A DNA stretch of 64,000 bases from Chloroflexota bacterium (GCA_026707585.1 JAPOWQ010000029.1:293362-357361); one strand, 5' to 3'. Positions 1 through 11,831 are shown, numbered from the stretch's first letter. Made by a program: numbers and translations. Notes: generated by a model from the letters alone, not told the origin.

Positions 1-542
1 ACTGGGGTCGGATCTTTGCGCTGAACGATGGCGGCATTACCGTGTGGGGCGCGCCGCTGGGCGGCGCCGTTGGGGTGTCGCTGGCGGCGTGGTGGATGAA
101 GCTGGATGCCCCGACGGCCGTGGACATAGGGGCGCCGGGCTTGATCCTGGGCATGGGGATCGGCCGCATCGGCGACCTGATCAACGGCGAGCACCACGCG
201 CTGGCGACCGACCTGCCCTGGGCCGTCTACTACACGCACGCGAACGCCATTGGCCAGACAACGCCGGTGCATCCGGCTACGACCTACGAAATGCTGGGCG
301 ACTTTGCAATTTTCGGGATCACGATGTGGCTGGCCAGCCGCTACATCGGACGGCTATACATCTTCTGGACGGTGCTGGCGGGCTATGGCGCCATGCGGCT
401 GGGACTACAGTTTCTGCGGATCGATCAGCCGGAGCATCTGTGGGGACTGCAGCAATCCCAGATCATCGGCGTTCTGGTGTTGCTGGCCTTCGCAGCGTGG
501 GTGGCGAATCGGGCGCGGGTTCGGTGGGCAGGTCGGTCATAG
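1..542 (+). CDS. lgt: Prolipoprotein diacylglyceryl transferase, 3' part only
   Basis: The reading frame is already open at base 3 and ends at the TAG at 540-542, so only the C-terminal part (about 180 residues) is here. It has the Lgt signature (GRIGDLINGEHH, usually GRIGNFINGE), a downstream HPATTYEML segment matching the family HPxxLYE motif, and further hydrophobic segments. Lgt is an integral membrane enzyme that transfers diacylglycerol from phosphatidylglycerol to the lipobox cysteine of prolipoproteins. A lipoprotein gene follows directly, and two more lipoproteins are encoded downstream in this window. A decayed copy of this gene's 3' end lies at 3550-3690. Confidence 0.93.
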   Translation, partial: WGRIFALNDGGITVWGAPLGGAVGVSLAAWWMKLDAPTAVDIGAPGLILGMGIGRIGDLINGEHHALATDLPWAVYYTHANAIGQTTPVHPATTYEMLGDFAIFGITMWLASRYIGRLYIFWTVLAGYGAMRLGLQFLRIDQPEHLWGLQQSQIIGVLVLLAFAAWVANRARVRWAGRS

Positions 543-600
543 CGGGGATTGACGCCCCACCGACTCGATCTTGGTCTTGTTGCCCGAATCGGCAGGCGCG

Positions 601-2868
601 GTGTTGAGTCGGCCGGCGGCGCTCATTCTTGGAGGCTGGCTGGGTCTGAGCATGCTGCTGCTCGTCGCCTGCGAGGCGCAGCCGGCGCCAACGACGGTCC
701 AGGGTCGGACGCCGCAGACGCCTCAATCCTCGTTGAGGCCGCGGGTGACTACGCCGGCGCCAACGCCGATTCCACCCACGCCGCAACCCGCACCCGGGCC
801 GCGAGCGACCACGCCCGCGCCAATATCGAGGCCTGAGCCGACCCGGAGCGGCGCGCCTGATGCTCCCCCGGCACCCGATCAAGCGTCCTACGTCCAGGTG
901 GCTGTTGGCGAAAACCACTCGTGTGTCCTGCAGGACAATGGCCGTGTTCACTGCGTCGGCGCGAACGACGACGGACAGTTGGATGTACCGGAAGGCGTCA
1001 GGTTCACGCGGATTACCGCCGGGTTCCGATTCTCCTGCGGCATCCGGGCCGATGGCGGCGTCTCCTGCTGGGGAAAGAACGATCATCACCAGGTTGAAGC
1101 GCCGGACGGGCAGTTCACGGCTATCGACGCGGGCTGGGACCACGTCTGCGCGCTCAGCGAAGGCACGGCCACGTGCTGGGGATGGAACGCGAACGAGCGG
1201 GCGACGCCGCCGCAGGGCGTCCCGCTCGCGGCGATTGGGGCCGGGGCGGAGCATAGTTGTGGCCTGACCCTTCGCGCTGACCTGGTCTGCTGGGGGAAAA
1301 ACGATGACGGACGGGCGGCGTCGCGCAGCGGACCGTTTCTCGCCCTCGCCGTCGGCGCGGCACACACGTGCGTGCTGCGACAGGACGGCATGGTTGCTTG
1401 CCAGGGAATGAACGACGCCGGCCAAGCGAGTCCGCCGGCAACCGAATTCACTCAGATAACGAGCGGATCCACGCATGGATGTGGCATCGCCAGTGACAAG
1501 AGCCTGCGGTGTTGGGGCCTGAACACCAACCCGGCTGACAGCACCGTACTTCCGGTGCCGCCCGGCGAGTTCACATCATTGACCGCTGGCTGGAATACCA
1601 CATGTGGCGTACCTCCAGGCGGCCTGGCGCAGTGCTGGGACTACGGCTCATGGAGCGCTCCGGAATCTCCCTATCGTGGCTTGACCTTTGTCTACGACTT
1701 ACCGTCAACCGCCTTTGCGGAACCCGTCGACATCGCGCCGTGGCCGTACGGCGGCATCCTGGTCGCTGAAAGACATGGAGTAGTCAATCTTGTCGAAAAC
1801 GGAACAAGCTCGCGGATTCTATTGGATTTGAAAGACGAACTGTTCCTCGAAGGTGGTTTCACCGGCCTGCTGAGCGTCGCTGTCGACCCCGAATTTGAAA
1901 AGCTCCCATACCTTTATGCGTACTTCACAGCTATACAAAGGCACTCCGACGCAGATCGGCCCAGCGTCAGACTCGCGCGATTTCCGATTGTCGACGGTCG
2001 TGCCGTCAAGGACGAAGGGCTGATAGTCCTGGATCTGCTACTGCCTCCACCTGCCTATGGACACTACGGCTTCGGTCACTATGGCGGCACAATAAGATTC
2101 GGCCCGGACGGCATGCTGTATCTCAGTATGGGAGACGCAGATTGCTTTGAATGTCCACAATCTCTGGATAGCCTCTTCGGCAAGATTATTCGTATCGATG
2201 TTCGCCGAGCGACAGCTGAACAACCATATCGGATTCCCGCAGACAATCCATTCCTTCGAGTTCCGGACGCACGACCGGAGGTCTGGGCCTTGGGCTTCAG
2301 GAATCCCTGGAGAATGGCGATTGACTCCCGACAAGGCACCCTGTGGGTTGGCGATGTCGGGCATGATTCCCAAGAAGAAGTTTCCATGGTCGTCGCTGGT
2401 GCAAACCTGGGCTGGCCGGCTTTCGAAGGAGCTGGATGTGTCACGGTGGATGAATCTATCAAGATCCACTATGGCATAGAGACGGGCTATGCCTGTGAGG
2501 AGTTTCAGGACGCAATCAAGCCGGTCGTGTCCTATGAGCACACAGGTAGTGTGTGCGCCGTTGTCGGTGGCCTTATGTATCGAGGCACAGCGATTCCATG
2601 GCTGGACGGCGTCTATCTGTTTGGTGACTACTGCAGCGGACGAATCTGGGCGCTTGAAGGGGATGCTGATCGAGGATGGCACATGATCCAGATTGCGGAT
2701 CTTCCGACGCCGCTTATCTCGTTTGGAACCGATGCCGCGGGCGAGGTGTACATCCTGACAATCGGAGGGCCTGTGCATCGTCTGGTCGACGCTGACGATG
2801 AATCCGGGCTGCCATTGACTATCCCACCCAACGAGACCGCGGTTCCGCCCAACCAGGGCGATGGGTGA
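601..2868 (+). CDS. Lipoprotein with RCC1-like repeats fused to a glucose/sorbosone dehydrogenase propeller
   Basis: From the GTG at 601 the protein has a hydrophobic signal ending in lipobox LVAC (Cys24), then a Pro/Thr-rich linker to about residue 95. Next come about seven RCC1/BNR-type repeats with recurring CVLQDNGRVHC- and SCWGKND-like units to about residue 370. The C-terminal 360 residues match soluble PQQ-dependent glucose/sorbosone dehydrogenases (GSDH): EPVDIA, then GGTIRFGPDGMLYLSMGD, then GFRNPWRM, and GANLGWP. The expected role is a membrane-anchored, cell-surface sugar or alcohol dehydrogenase; whether PQQ is bound cannot be told. A TTG at 571 would lengthen the N-terminus, but the signal peptide fits the 601 start. 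The double-propeller fusion is unusual. A decayed copy of the GSDH half lies at 5636-6505. Confidence 0.85.
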   Translation: MLSRPAALILGGWLGLSMLLLVACEAQPAPTTVQGRTPQTPQSSLRPRVTTPAPTPIPPTPQPAPGPRATTPAPISRPEPTRSGAPDAPPAPDQASYVQVAVGENHSCVLQDNGRVHCVGANDDGQLDVPEGVRFTRITAGFRFSCGIRADGGVSCWGKNDHHQVEAPDGQFTAIDAGWDHVCALSEGTATCWGWNANERATPPQGVPLAAIGAGAEHSCGLTLRADLVCWGKNDDGRAASRSGPFLALAVGAAHTCVLRQDGMVACQGMNDAGQASPPATEFTQITSGSTHGCGIASDKSLRCWGLNTNPADSTVLPVPPGEFTSLTAGWNTTCGVPPGGLAQCWDYGSWSAPESPYRGLTFVYDLPSTAFAEPVDIAPWPYGGILVAERHGVVNLVENGTSSRILLDLKDELFLEGGFTGLLSVAVDPEFEKLPYLYAYFTAIQRHSDADRPSVRLARFPIVDGRAVKDEGLIVLDLLLPPPAYGHYGFGHYGGTIRFGPDGMLYLSMGDADCFECPQSLDSLFGKIIRIDVRRATAEQPYRIPADNPFLRVPDARPEVWALGFRNPWRMAIDSRQGTLWVGDVGHDSQEEVSMVVAGANLGWPAFEGAGCVTVDESIKIHYGIETGYACEEFQDAIKPVVSYEHTGSVCAVVGGLMYRGTAIPWLDGVYLFGDYCSGRIWALEGDADRGWHMIQIADLPTPLISFGTDAAGEVYILTIGGPVHRLVDADDESGLPLTIPPNETAVPPNQGDG

Positions 2869-3302
2869 GGAGACGCGCATCTGCCTGGGCGATGCCGGGA
2901 TAGGACGGTGTGTGCTGCTGCAACCAAAAGGCTGACGCCGCTGTGCAATGCAGCGGTGCCCGATGCATCCGCCGTTGGACGGAGAAGTCCCGGAAGCCGA
3001 TGCCAATGTTCGGCAAAAGGCGAAATGGATCGGGAAAAACGAGCCCAATTGGCCCAGCCGTGCCTGGCGGAGTCGACGCCGAGCGTGATTCGCACCCGAG
3101 GAACCTGCGTGGCCCGCTACTTCCGCCCCCACGGCAGAGTCTGTGAGAAGCCTGGCTCAAGTGAGATGGCGCCGAGCCAAAGACACCGCGGGACTTGCTG
3201 CGCCGGGCCGCCTGCCGCGCGACGGCTCCACGAGAATCCGCACAGGCGATCGAAGCCATCCTCTTGGCTGCCTGAGCGCTCCTTAAGTGTGCGGCGATTA
3301 AC
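2869..3302. other. Gap of 434 bp with no recognisable gene
   Basis: No frame here shows a family I recognise, and the open frames are short and strongly Arg/Pro/Ala-biased. By position it is the spacer between the intact dehydrogenase and the decayed chelatase fragment, matching 6506-6730 in the second copy of the duplication. Similarity between the two spacers is too weak to claim by eye. Confidence 0.5.
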
Positions 3303-3535
3303 GGATGATTCGCTCATGCGCTGCGGCCTTCCAGTCGGCGGCCATCGTTGGCCAGGACCTGATGCGCCTGACGCTGGCGCTCGATGCGATCCCCCAGCAT
3401 CGGTGGAGCGTTGATCCATGCCGAGCGCGGGACGGCGATATCTAAGGCGGTGCGTGGTCTGGTCGGGCGGTGTTGGCGGAGATCGCGGTTGCGACCCGAA
3501 AGGGTGCCTGTACGCCCAGTTTGCTGAACGCGTCC
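3303..3535 (+). pseudogene. Decayed 5' fragment of the chelatase (ChlI/ChlD-type) gene
   Basis: The DNA aligns base for base, with scattered substitutions and small indels, to the start of the intact chelatase gene at about 6727-6965. Shared blocks include GGCCAGGACCTGATGCGCCT, then GAGCGCGGGACGGCGA and CGGTGTTG. The frame is broken and the Walker A codons are mutated. It ends where an lgt-like fragment begins, as expected at the joint of a tandem duplication. Confidence 0.8.
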
Positions 3536-3549
3536 GAACACTGCCCGGA

Positions 3550-3690
3550 ACAGCGCGCTCTGGACATTGAAGCAGGCTCTGCGGCTCGATCAGCCGAAAG
3601 AACCTTAGGGGGCTGCGGCAGTCGCGGATTACTCGAGTCCTGGTGCTGCTGGCGTTTGAGGCGAGGGCGTACAAGCAGGGAACAGTCCCT
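3550..3690 (+). pseudogene. Decayed 3' fragment of lgt
   Basis: This stretch follows bases about 395-525 of the window. It shares CTGCGG-CTCGATCAGCCG (intact CTGCGGATCGATCAGCCG), then a GGGGxCTGC block and CTGGTG-TGCTGGC. It is out of frame with several indels, so it is non-functional. It lies directly after the chelatase fragment, in the order expected at a duplication junction. Confidence 0.75.
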
Positions 3691-4223
3691 TGCCTGGCTC
3701 GTGGCCAGTCAGCGAGTTCGCCTCGCTAAGGCCGAAGTGTTCGTGATGCCTGCTACGCCTGGCCCAGGAGTCATGTGCCGTGGCAAAGGCCGCGTCCGGC
3801 TAGGCGGCGTTCACCAACGCGGATAGACCCAGCGTTACGCTTGCGCACCCGCTTAGGACGATTACGCATGCGCCGCTGACGCCAGTGGCACGCGCCAGGC
3901 CAGCCTGGTGTTCGACTTGTGTCTCGGCCAAAGCGATTCAGCCGACGCCTGCGACGGGATTGAGAAAGCACGAGTCTCTGCCACGATGGAATGCACCTCC
4001 GCTGCCTGAAGTCGTTCGCGTCCCTGGCTCCACTCCGGCGTACCACTACCTCGTCTCCGCGCCTACACCTGGGCAGCCGACGAAATGTACGTCGGGGCGG
4101 TCGAACTCCGAGCGAACGCCCCGACGGTCGGCAGCGTGACGGTCGGCTAGACTGCCCGCACGGCCGCATCGAACGGACAGACCGCGAGGGACGGCCGACG
4201 GTTCGGTGGTCCCAGAAACCCCC
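3691..4223. other. Gap of about 530 bp, probably eroded duplicated DNA
   Basis: I see no gene here. By position it should derive from the stretch downstream of lgt in the second copy of the duplication, but I could not align it convincingly to the dehydrogenase 5' end. Long open frames on the minus strand are GC-driven shadows rich in Arg and Pro. Confidence 0.45.
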
Positions 4224-5438
4224 ATGCCTCGACTCGTCCGCCGAACCGTCGTCATCTGCATGTTCACGGCGAGCCTTGCGCTGGCCTTCGAGCCGGTCGT
4301 CGATCGCCGTCTGCCCTGGCTCAACCTGGACGCCGAACTCACGCTTGCCAACTTCGTCTGCGGTGCGCTCTGGTGCGCGGTCGCCGTCCTGGCTGGGAGA
4401 CTGGCACGCCGTCGGCGTCGGCTCGGCTGGCTCAGCGTGGCCATCCTCGCGGGCACTGTGGCCATTCTTGAGGTCTACGACGTGAAGGAGGGGCTCGGCC
4501 CCTGGGGGGCAAGCTCCTGGATGTTGATATCGGCCCCGGCGACCGTTCCGATGCTCGTGCTGGCGGCGCGCACCTTGCTCGTCGAGGCCTCCTCCGTCAC
4601 CCACCGCACGCTGCTGGGATTGGCCGGCATCTTCGCTGTGGCCGGACTCTGGCTCGACGCGTTCGACCAGCCCATCGCCATTGGCGAGGAAGGTTCCGAA
4701 CTGTTGGCGGCCGCCGTGCTGATAGCCCTTTTCCTGTCGCTTCTTGACGAGGTCCCGTTGGCCCCGACCGTCGTCGTACGACCGCTCGTCGTCGCGACCG
4801 TGCTGGTCACGATTGGGGGCGTCGGCTTCCTGGCGATGCGCGAATACTGGACGCCCATCTCCAGCGCCACCGTGCGGCGCTGCGATGTCGACCACGGTCC
4901 GCTGGCGGTCGTGGCCCAGGGCGTCACGATCAACCGCCCGAACTTGGGTCGCATCGACCTATGCGTTGAGTCAAGCGGCGGCCCGGCGGATCTCTGGCTG
5001 AGCGTGGGGCAGCCGGGTCAGCCACCGATCCGAGAGAGTCGTACCACCACGTCGCACGCGCGCTGGTCCAGCGGAACCGTGACCTTCACCTTCGACGCGA
5101 TCCCTGACAGCCAGGGCCAGACGTACGAGATCGCCATCGGCGCGCTCCATCGGACGCCTTACCTCTTTCTGGGCCTGGCATCCGGTGATCCGCTGGCCGG
5201 CGGGGTCGCCCATATCAACGGGAGGCCCGATCCCTGGGCGAACGACCTCGCGCTCCGCGCCTATGCGAAGCATCGGCTGCTGGACCGGCTCCGCGCCCTC
5301 CTTACGGACAGGTCCGCGATCGACAGGTTGATCATCGTGGAACTCCTTGTGGCGTGGCTGTGGGTGGTAGCGATGCTCGTGTGGCTCGCCGCGTGGCCTG
5401 TCGACTCCGAGCGGCGCCACAGGCTCAGAGCTTCGTGA
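4224..5438 (+). CDS. Polytopic membrane protein of unknown function
   Basis: 404 residues from the ATG at 4224; a GTG at 4206 would add six. There are about seven hydrophobic segments in the first 215 residues, including the stretches around VVICMFTASLALAF, LSVAILAGTVAILEV and LVVATVLVTIGGVGFLAM. A polar region of about 150 residues follows, rich in beta-type sequence (VDHGPLAVVAQGVTINRP, then TVTFTFDAIPD). A last transmembrane helix (IIVELLVAWLWVVAMLVWLA) lies just before a basic tail. This layout, a membrane bundle, an external beta domain and a C-terminal anchor, suggests an envelope protein. I do not recognise the family. The gene sits between decayed copies, so it arrived in, or survived within, the duplicated block. 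Confidence 0.72.
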   Translation: MPRLVRRTVVICMFTASLALAFEPVVDRRLPWLNLDAELTLANFVCGALWCAVAVLAGRLARRRRRLGWLSVAILAGTVAILEVYDVKEGLGPWGASSWMLISAPATVPMLVLAARTLLVEASSVTHRTLLGLAGIFAVAGLWLDAFDQPIAIGEEGSELLAAAVLIALFLSLLDEVPLAPTVVVRPLVVATVLVTIGGVGFLAMREYWTPISSATVRRCDVDHGPLAVVAQGVTINRPNLGRIDLCVESSGGPADLWLSVGQPGQPPIRESRTTTSHARWSSGTVTFTFDAIPDSQGQTYEIAIGALHRTPYLFLGLASGDPLAGGVAHINGRPDPWANDLALRAYAKHRLLDRLRALLTDRSAIDRLIIVELLVAWLWVVAMLVWLAAWPVDSERRHRLRAS

Positions 5439-5635
5439 AACGCACAGACCAACGCCCGGTCCAACGCCCGGTCGCCGCCACAAGGGGTTGCAGCGTCCCG
5501 TCCGGAGATGTTTGAGCGTTGCTCCCCGGCTGTACCGATGGGTGCCGCCACGAGAACGCTGTGTGGTCCCAGCCGTGAATCCCCGACTATGGATGTCCAC
5601 GGCGTTGTCGGACGAGGGCCCGTGGCTCGCTCTGG

Positions 5636-6505
5636 AAACGTCACGCACACGACTCGCTCGCTTACCAATTGTCGAAGGACGAGCTGTGCCCAACCAGCAG
5701 CCTACAATCTTGGAAGTGGTTCGGCCTGAGTCTTCGAAGATCCACTACGGCGGCTCCACTCGCTTTGGCCTGAGAAGGAATGCTCTTTCTGGGAATCGGA
5801 GATGCGGAGTGCTTCGTATGTCCACAAGATCTGCAGAGTCTGTACGGTAAGACAATACGTATTGATGTTCGTGGTGCATCTGACTGATCCCCTTAGCGGA
5901 TGCCTGCTGATAGTCCGTTCCTTGATACCATCGGCGCAAGATCGGAAGTCTGGGCCTGCGGGCTTCGCAATTCATGGCGTATGGCCTCTGGCTCGGTGAC
6001 TGGCAGGCTCCGGCTGGGCGTTGTAGGCCAAGCTTCCGAGGACGAAGTCTCGATTGCAGTGGCAGGCGCAAATCTGGGCTGTCCGCTGTTCGAGGGTAAG
6101 AACTGCCTTATCCTCGCGGATGAGACGACAGCAATACAGTACAGCATATCCAGTGAACTTCCATGCAATCAATCCGTCGAAATACAAGCGACGTCATAAG
6201 CTATCGACGCGAAGGAGGGAACGGTGCAATTGTAGGAGGGCTCGTGAATCGAGGAAGTGCGATCCCCTGGATCGTTGGCACAAACTTGTTTTCCGACATT
6301 TGCAGCGGGAGATTCTGGGTAATTGAAAGCAACGTTGAATCTGGCTGGCAAGTGACCCAGATCGCTGATGTTCCATAAGTCGTTAGTTCACTTGGGACAG
6401 ACGGCGACGGCGAAGTTCACGTGGCCACATTTGAGGGTTCGATCCTGCGCCTTGGCGAAGCCAATACGGGGTATCGCTTTTCGGTAGACATCGTGCCATC
6501 CGGGA
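5636..6505 (+). pseudogene. Decayed copy of the glucose/sorbosone dehydrogenase gene
   Basis: The sequence can be followed along the intact gene from about 1972 to 2775. Matching stretches encode RLARLPIVEGRAV (intact RLARFPIVDGRAV), then ADSPFLDTIGARSEVWACGL, then VAGANLGCPLFEG, then GGLVNRGSAIPW and a final VTQIADVP. These lie in different frames, broken by stops and indels, and one segment before PADSPFL is missing. Only the dehydrogenase half is recognisable; the signal peptide and RCC1 part are gone or replaced. Confidence 0.88.
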
Positions 6506-6730
6506 CCATCAGGCCCCCTGCCGCTGGCCGTTCGGTACCCTTCGCCACCGGCTGACACTCTTCTTGAGTGGAACATATCCCGTATTCAGCTCTACGACTC
6601 CACAGTTCAGATTCCGCTGACGGTCTCCAATGCCATCACGGCGATAGCGCGGACGCACTCTCTTGCACCGGCGCTGGGCGGCGCCGGTGGTCTGGGTGCC
6701 AGGCAAGGTCCGGTGTGCGACGATGGCGGA

Positions 6731-8722
<1,992 letters not shown>

Positions 8723-8766
8723 GCCGACCGGACTGGGCAGGCGGATAGCCCTCCGCCACGCCGACG

Positions 8767-9342
8767 ATGACTGACGGACTGCCCCAACGAGTCTGGATTT
8801 GCGGGCTGTCGGGTTCCGGCAAGACGACCGTGGCGGCACGATTGGCGCAGATTCTCGATGTGCCGCACGTGGAACTTGATGCCCTGCATTGGCGCCATCG
8901 TCCCGATTGGGGCATGCCCTCCGACGCGGAGTTTCTGCCCGAAGTGCGGGAGGCTACGGCCGGCGACGCCTGGGTGGTGGAAGGCAACTACAGCCGCTCG
9001 CGGGACATCTTCTGGCCGCGGGTGGAGCTGATGGTCTGGCTGGATCTACCGCTGCGAACGGCCTGCTGGCGCGTGCTTCTGCGAACGCTGCGGCGGATTC
9101 GAAGCAAGGACCAATTGCTCTGGGGCGTGCAGCGGGAGACCGTTCGCAGTGCGCTGCTGACCTGGGATGGCCTGGTGCTCTGGAACCTGCGGGTACATCG
9201 GCGGCGCCACGGGACGTACACGGGGCTCATGCAGGATGCGAACGCTCGTGGAACGGACGTGGTCCGGTTGCGAAGCCAGCGCGCGGTGGATGCGTGGCTA
9301 GACGATTTCGAGCGTCGGGTCGGGCCAAAGGCCCAGGCATAG
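8767..9342 (+). CDS. P-loop kinase of the adenylate-kinase-like 'topology modulation' group
   Basis: 191 residues. It begins with a beta strand and Walker A GLSGSGKTT (residues 13-21), then LDALHWRHRPDWGMP. That Asp-Ala-x-His-Trp segment is typical of the FlaR/'topology modulation protein' relatives of shikimate and adenylate kinases. VVEGNYSR follows, and a C-terminal Arg-rich stretch resembles a lid. The substrate is unknown; small-molecule phosphorylation is the usual suggestion. It starts 44 bp after the chelatase gene on the same strand and may be co-transcribed. Confidence 0.8.
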   Translation: MTDGLPQRVWICGLSGSGKTTVAARLAQILDVPHVELDALHWRHRPDWGMPSDAEFLPEVREATAGDAWVVEGNYSRSRDIFWPRVELMVWLDLPLRTACWRVLLRTLRRIRSKDQLLWGVQRETVRSALLTWDGLVLWNLRVHRRRHGTYTGLMQDANARGTDVVRLRSQRAVDAWLDDFERRVGPKAQA

Positions 9343-9461
9343 ATCCACACGTCGGCGGCGGCTGACCGTGCCTGGCGGGCGATATAGGCTGGGCGGGAAC
9401 TCGCGGCCAACGCGGCTCTCGGGTTAGCACTCGAAGCGCCGCCGATGAATCGAGCGCGCCC

Positions 9462-10625
9462 GTGAAGATCCAATCGGTTACCCCGCTCACGTTCAACCCC
9501 GAGGTCTACTACGGCCGGGGATCCTTCAACTACTGCTACGTCCGGATCGAGACGGAGAACGGGCTGGTGGGGTACGGCGAGTGTTCGCTGATGCCCGGGG
9601 CCGTGGCCGGCGCGGTGGAGACGATCGGGGACTACCTGGTCGGACGCGACGCCCGCCGGGTCGAGCAGGTCTGGTCGAGCATGTACTACATGTGGCACAA
9701 CGTCCGCGGCGGCGTGGTCTACATGTCGGCGATGAGCGGAATCGACATCGCGCTGTGGGACATCAAGGCCAAAGCCGCCGGGCTGCCCATTCACGAAATG
9801 CTGGGCGGGCCGATGCGAACTCGGCTGCGCTGCTACCGGGGAATCAGCGGCGCGGACACGGACGAACTGGTCAAGGCCGCTAAGGACGCGGTGGCCGACG
9901 GGTGGACAGCGATGAAGTTCGATCCCCTGTCGACGGCGGGGTACTACCTCTCGCCCGCGCAATTCGAGGAAGCCATCGCCAGGGTTGGCGCGGTGCGGGC
10001 GGCGGTGGGGCCGGACGTGGACATCATGGTGGAAACGCACGGCCGGCTGAGCCTGGGGATGATCCGCAAGCTGGCCGAGGGAATCGCCGAATCCAACCCA
10101 ATGTTCCTGGAGGAGCCGTGCGGGCCGGAGTACACGAGCGCGATGGAAAAGCTCTCGCAGGAAACCACGGTGCCGCTGGCGACCGGCGAGCGGCATTACA
10201 CGCGCTGGGGGTTCCGGGAACTGTTCGAACGCGAAGCCGTGTCCTACGCGCAGCCGGACATCGGGCATTCGGGTGGCATATCGGAGCTACGCAAGATCGC
10301 CAGCATGGCCGAGGCCTACGGCATCGCGGTGGCGCCGCACAACCCGTTCAGCGTGTTGAACTTCGTGGCTTCGGCACAGGTCGACGCATCGATTCCCAAC
10401 TTCCTGATCCAGGAGAGCGGCAACTTCAGCATCGAGGGCGTGCTGAAGAAGCCGGTGCGAATCGTGGACGGGCACTACGACCTGCCGACGGGACCGGGGC
10501 TTGGCGTGGAGCCGGACGAGGAGTTCATCGCCGCGCATCCGCCGCGACCGGTGGAGCCGGAGCGCTGGCGGGAGCAGTCGATGGGACGGCCCTATACGTT
10601 TGCGGGTGGCGACGACGGGCTGTAG
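9462..10625 (+). CDS. Mandelate racemase / muconate lactonizing enzyme family dehydratase (enolase superfamily)
   Basis: 387 residues from a GTG. The N-terminal cap domain begins MKIQSVTPLTF and is followed by the barrel: Lys152 in AMKFDP, VETHGRLS, LEEPCGPE, ATGERHYTRW and a final IAVAPHNP. These match the acid-sugar dehydratase branch (galactonate/mandelate-like), in which Mg-bound enolate chemistry removes water from a sugar acid. The first metal ligand position reads Glu-Thr-His rather than the commoner Asp-x-Asn, so the exact subgroup is uncertain. A Gfo/Idh/MocA oxidoreductase follows, consistent with use of a sugar acid or a related compound. Confidence 0.88.
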   Translation: MKIQSVTPLTFNPEVYYGRGSFNYCYVRIETENGLVGYGECSLMPGAVAGAVETIGDYLVGRDARRVEQVWSSMYYMWHNVRGGVVYMSAMSGIDIALWDIKAKAAGLPIHEMLGGPMRTRLRCYRGISGADTDELVKAAKDAVADGWTAMKFDPLSTAGYYLSPAQFEEAIARVGAVRAAVGPDVDIMVETHGRLSLGMIRKLAEGIAESNPMFLEEPCGPEYTSAMEKLSQETTVPLATGERHYTRWGFRELFEREAVSYAQPDIGHSGGISELRKIASMAEAYGIAVAPHNPFSVLNFVASAQVDASIPNFLIQESGNFSIEGVLKKPVRIVDGHYDLPTGPGLGVEPDEEFIAAHPPRPVEPERWREQSMGRPYTFAGGDDGL

Positions 10626-10748
10626 CGCGGGAGAAGCTGCGGGCGTAGCCGACGGCGGGGACTGTGGTTCGACACGGTCCTCCGAAGACTCCGGACCGGC
10701 TCACCACGAACGGACGGGACGCGCTCGGCTGCCAGGCAAGGGGCGCAC

Positions 10749-10754
10749 AGGAGG
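10749..10754 (+). promoter_or_regulatory. Strong Shine-Dalgarno AGGAGG that decides the next start
   Basis: AGGAGG directly abuts an ATG at 10755, which leaves no room for initiation there. The second in-frame ATG at 10761 has a normal 6-nt spacing, so it is taken as the start of the oxidoreductase. Confidence 0.75.
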
Positions 10755-10760
10755 ATGAGC

Positions 10761-11774
10761 ATGGCGGCGATTCGGATGGGAATCATCGGCTGCGGCAACT
10801 TTATGTCAACCCACATTCCCCGGCTGCTGGACATCGACGACGTTGAAATTGTTGGGCTGGCCGACCCCAGCGCGGCCTCCATCACACGAATGAAGGAGCG
10901 GAATCCGGGGCTGCACGGCGTCCCCGAGTTCGCGTCGCACCAGGAACTACTGCGCGAGACCAGCCCAGGCGCCGTCGAAATCGGCTCGCCGCATGCGCTG
11001 CACTTCGAGCAGATCGTGGATTCGCTGGACGCCGGATGCCACGTCATGACCGAGAAGCCACTGGTCTGCACGGTGGCCGAAGGCGAGGAGGCGCTGCGGC
11101 GGCGCGAGCGGGCCGGGACGATTCTGATGGTTTCGTACCAGCGGCACTACGCGCCGGCGTATCGGTACATCCACCAGCAGATCCAGGCCGGCGCCATCGG
11201 GCGGATCCAGTTCGTGACCGGCCTGCAGCACCACGGCTGGTACTGGGAACAGCGAGGCCAGTGGCGGCAGGACCCTGAGCTCTCAGGCGGCGGCCAGTTG
11301 ATCGACTGGGGCAGCCACCTGATGGACTGCGTGATGTACGCCACCGGGCTGCGGATCAGCGCGGTGATGGCGCATGAGAACCGCTACGACCTGGACGTGG
11401 ACGTGGACATGACCATCAGCGCGCGATTCGAAAACGGCGCCATCGGCAGCTTTGCGCACGTGGGCAACGCGGCGGCGCCGGCGGCCGAGGACATGGGCTT
11501 CTATGGCAGCGAGGGGACGCTGCTGGTGCGGGGCGTCGACTACAACTCGCTGGACCAACTGCGCCACTACGACGCGCGGCAGGAATTGGTAGACGTAGGC
11601 GAGTTGCCGGCCCAGTCCAGCCCCGACCACAACTTCGTAGACGCCATCCAGGGCCGCGACCAGGTGCGCTCCAGCGGCGAAGGCGGGCTGGACGTGTTGC
11701 GAGTCAACGAGGCCTGCTGGGAATCGGCGCGGACCGGGCGGGAAGTCAAAGTGAGCTACTCAGGCAGTCGCTAA
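10761..11774 (+). CDS. Gfo/Idh/MocA family NAD(P)-dependent oxidoreductase
   Basis: 337 residues. The N-terminal Rossmann fold has GIIGCGNFMSTHIPRLLD and an acidic end to strand 2 (VGLADPS). TEKPLVC carries the conserved Glu-Lys-Pro. The C-terminal alpha/beta domain has GGGQLIDWGSHLMDCV, the family GGGxxxDxGxH substrate and catalytic segment. Members oxidise or reduce sugars, inositols and related polyols. It lies 130 bp after the enolase-superfamily dehydratase on the same strand and probably belongs to the same catabolic set. The transporter genes beyond it run on the opposite strand. Confidence 0.9.
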   Translation: MAAIRMGIIGCGNFMSTHIPRLLDIDDVEIVGLADPSAASITRMKERNPGLHGVPEFASHQELLRETSPGAVEIGSPHALHFEQIVDSLDAGCHVMTEKPLVCTVAEGEEALRRRERAGTILMVSYQRHYAPAYRYIHQQIQAGAIGRIQFVTGLQHHGWYWEQRGQWRQDPELSGGGQLIDWGSHLMDCVMYATGLRISAVMAHENRYDLDVDVDMTISARFENGAIGSFAHVGNAAAPAAEDMGFYGSEGTLLVRGVDYNSLDQLRHYDARQELVDVGELPAQSSPDHNFVDAIQGRDQVRSSGEGGLDVLRVNEACWESARTGREVKVSYSGSR

Positions 11775-11831
11775 ACCCCTCAAGCAGCGAGCGTCCGAGC
11801 CAACGACCCGCGGGCCGCGCCACCAATCCGG

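Noticed and set aside
463-1476. Minus-strand open frame of about 340 codons across the RCC1-repeat gene
   Set aside because: It is the shadow of a clear lipoprotein gene, with Arg-rich, domainless translation.
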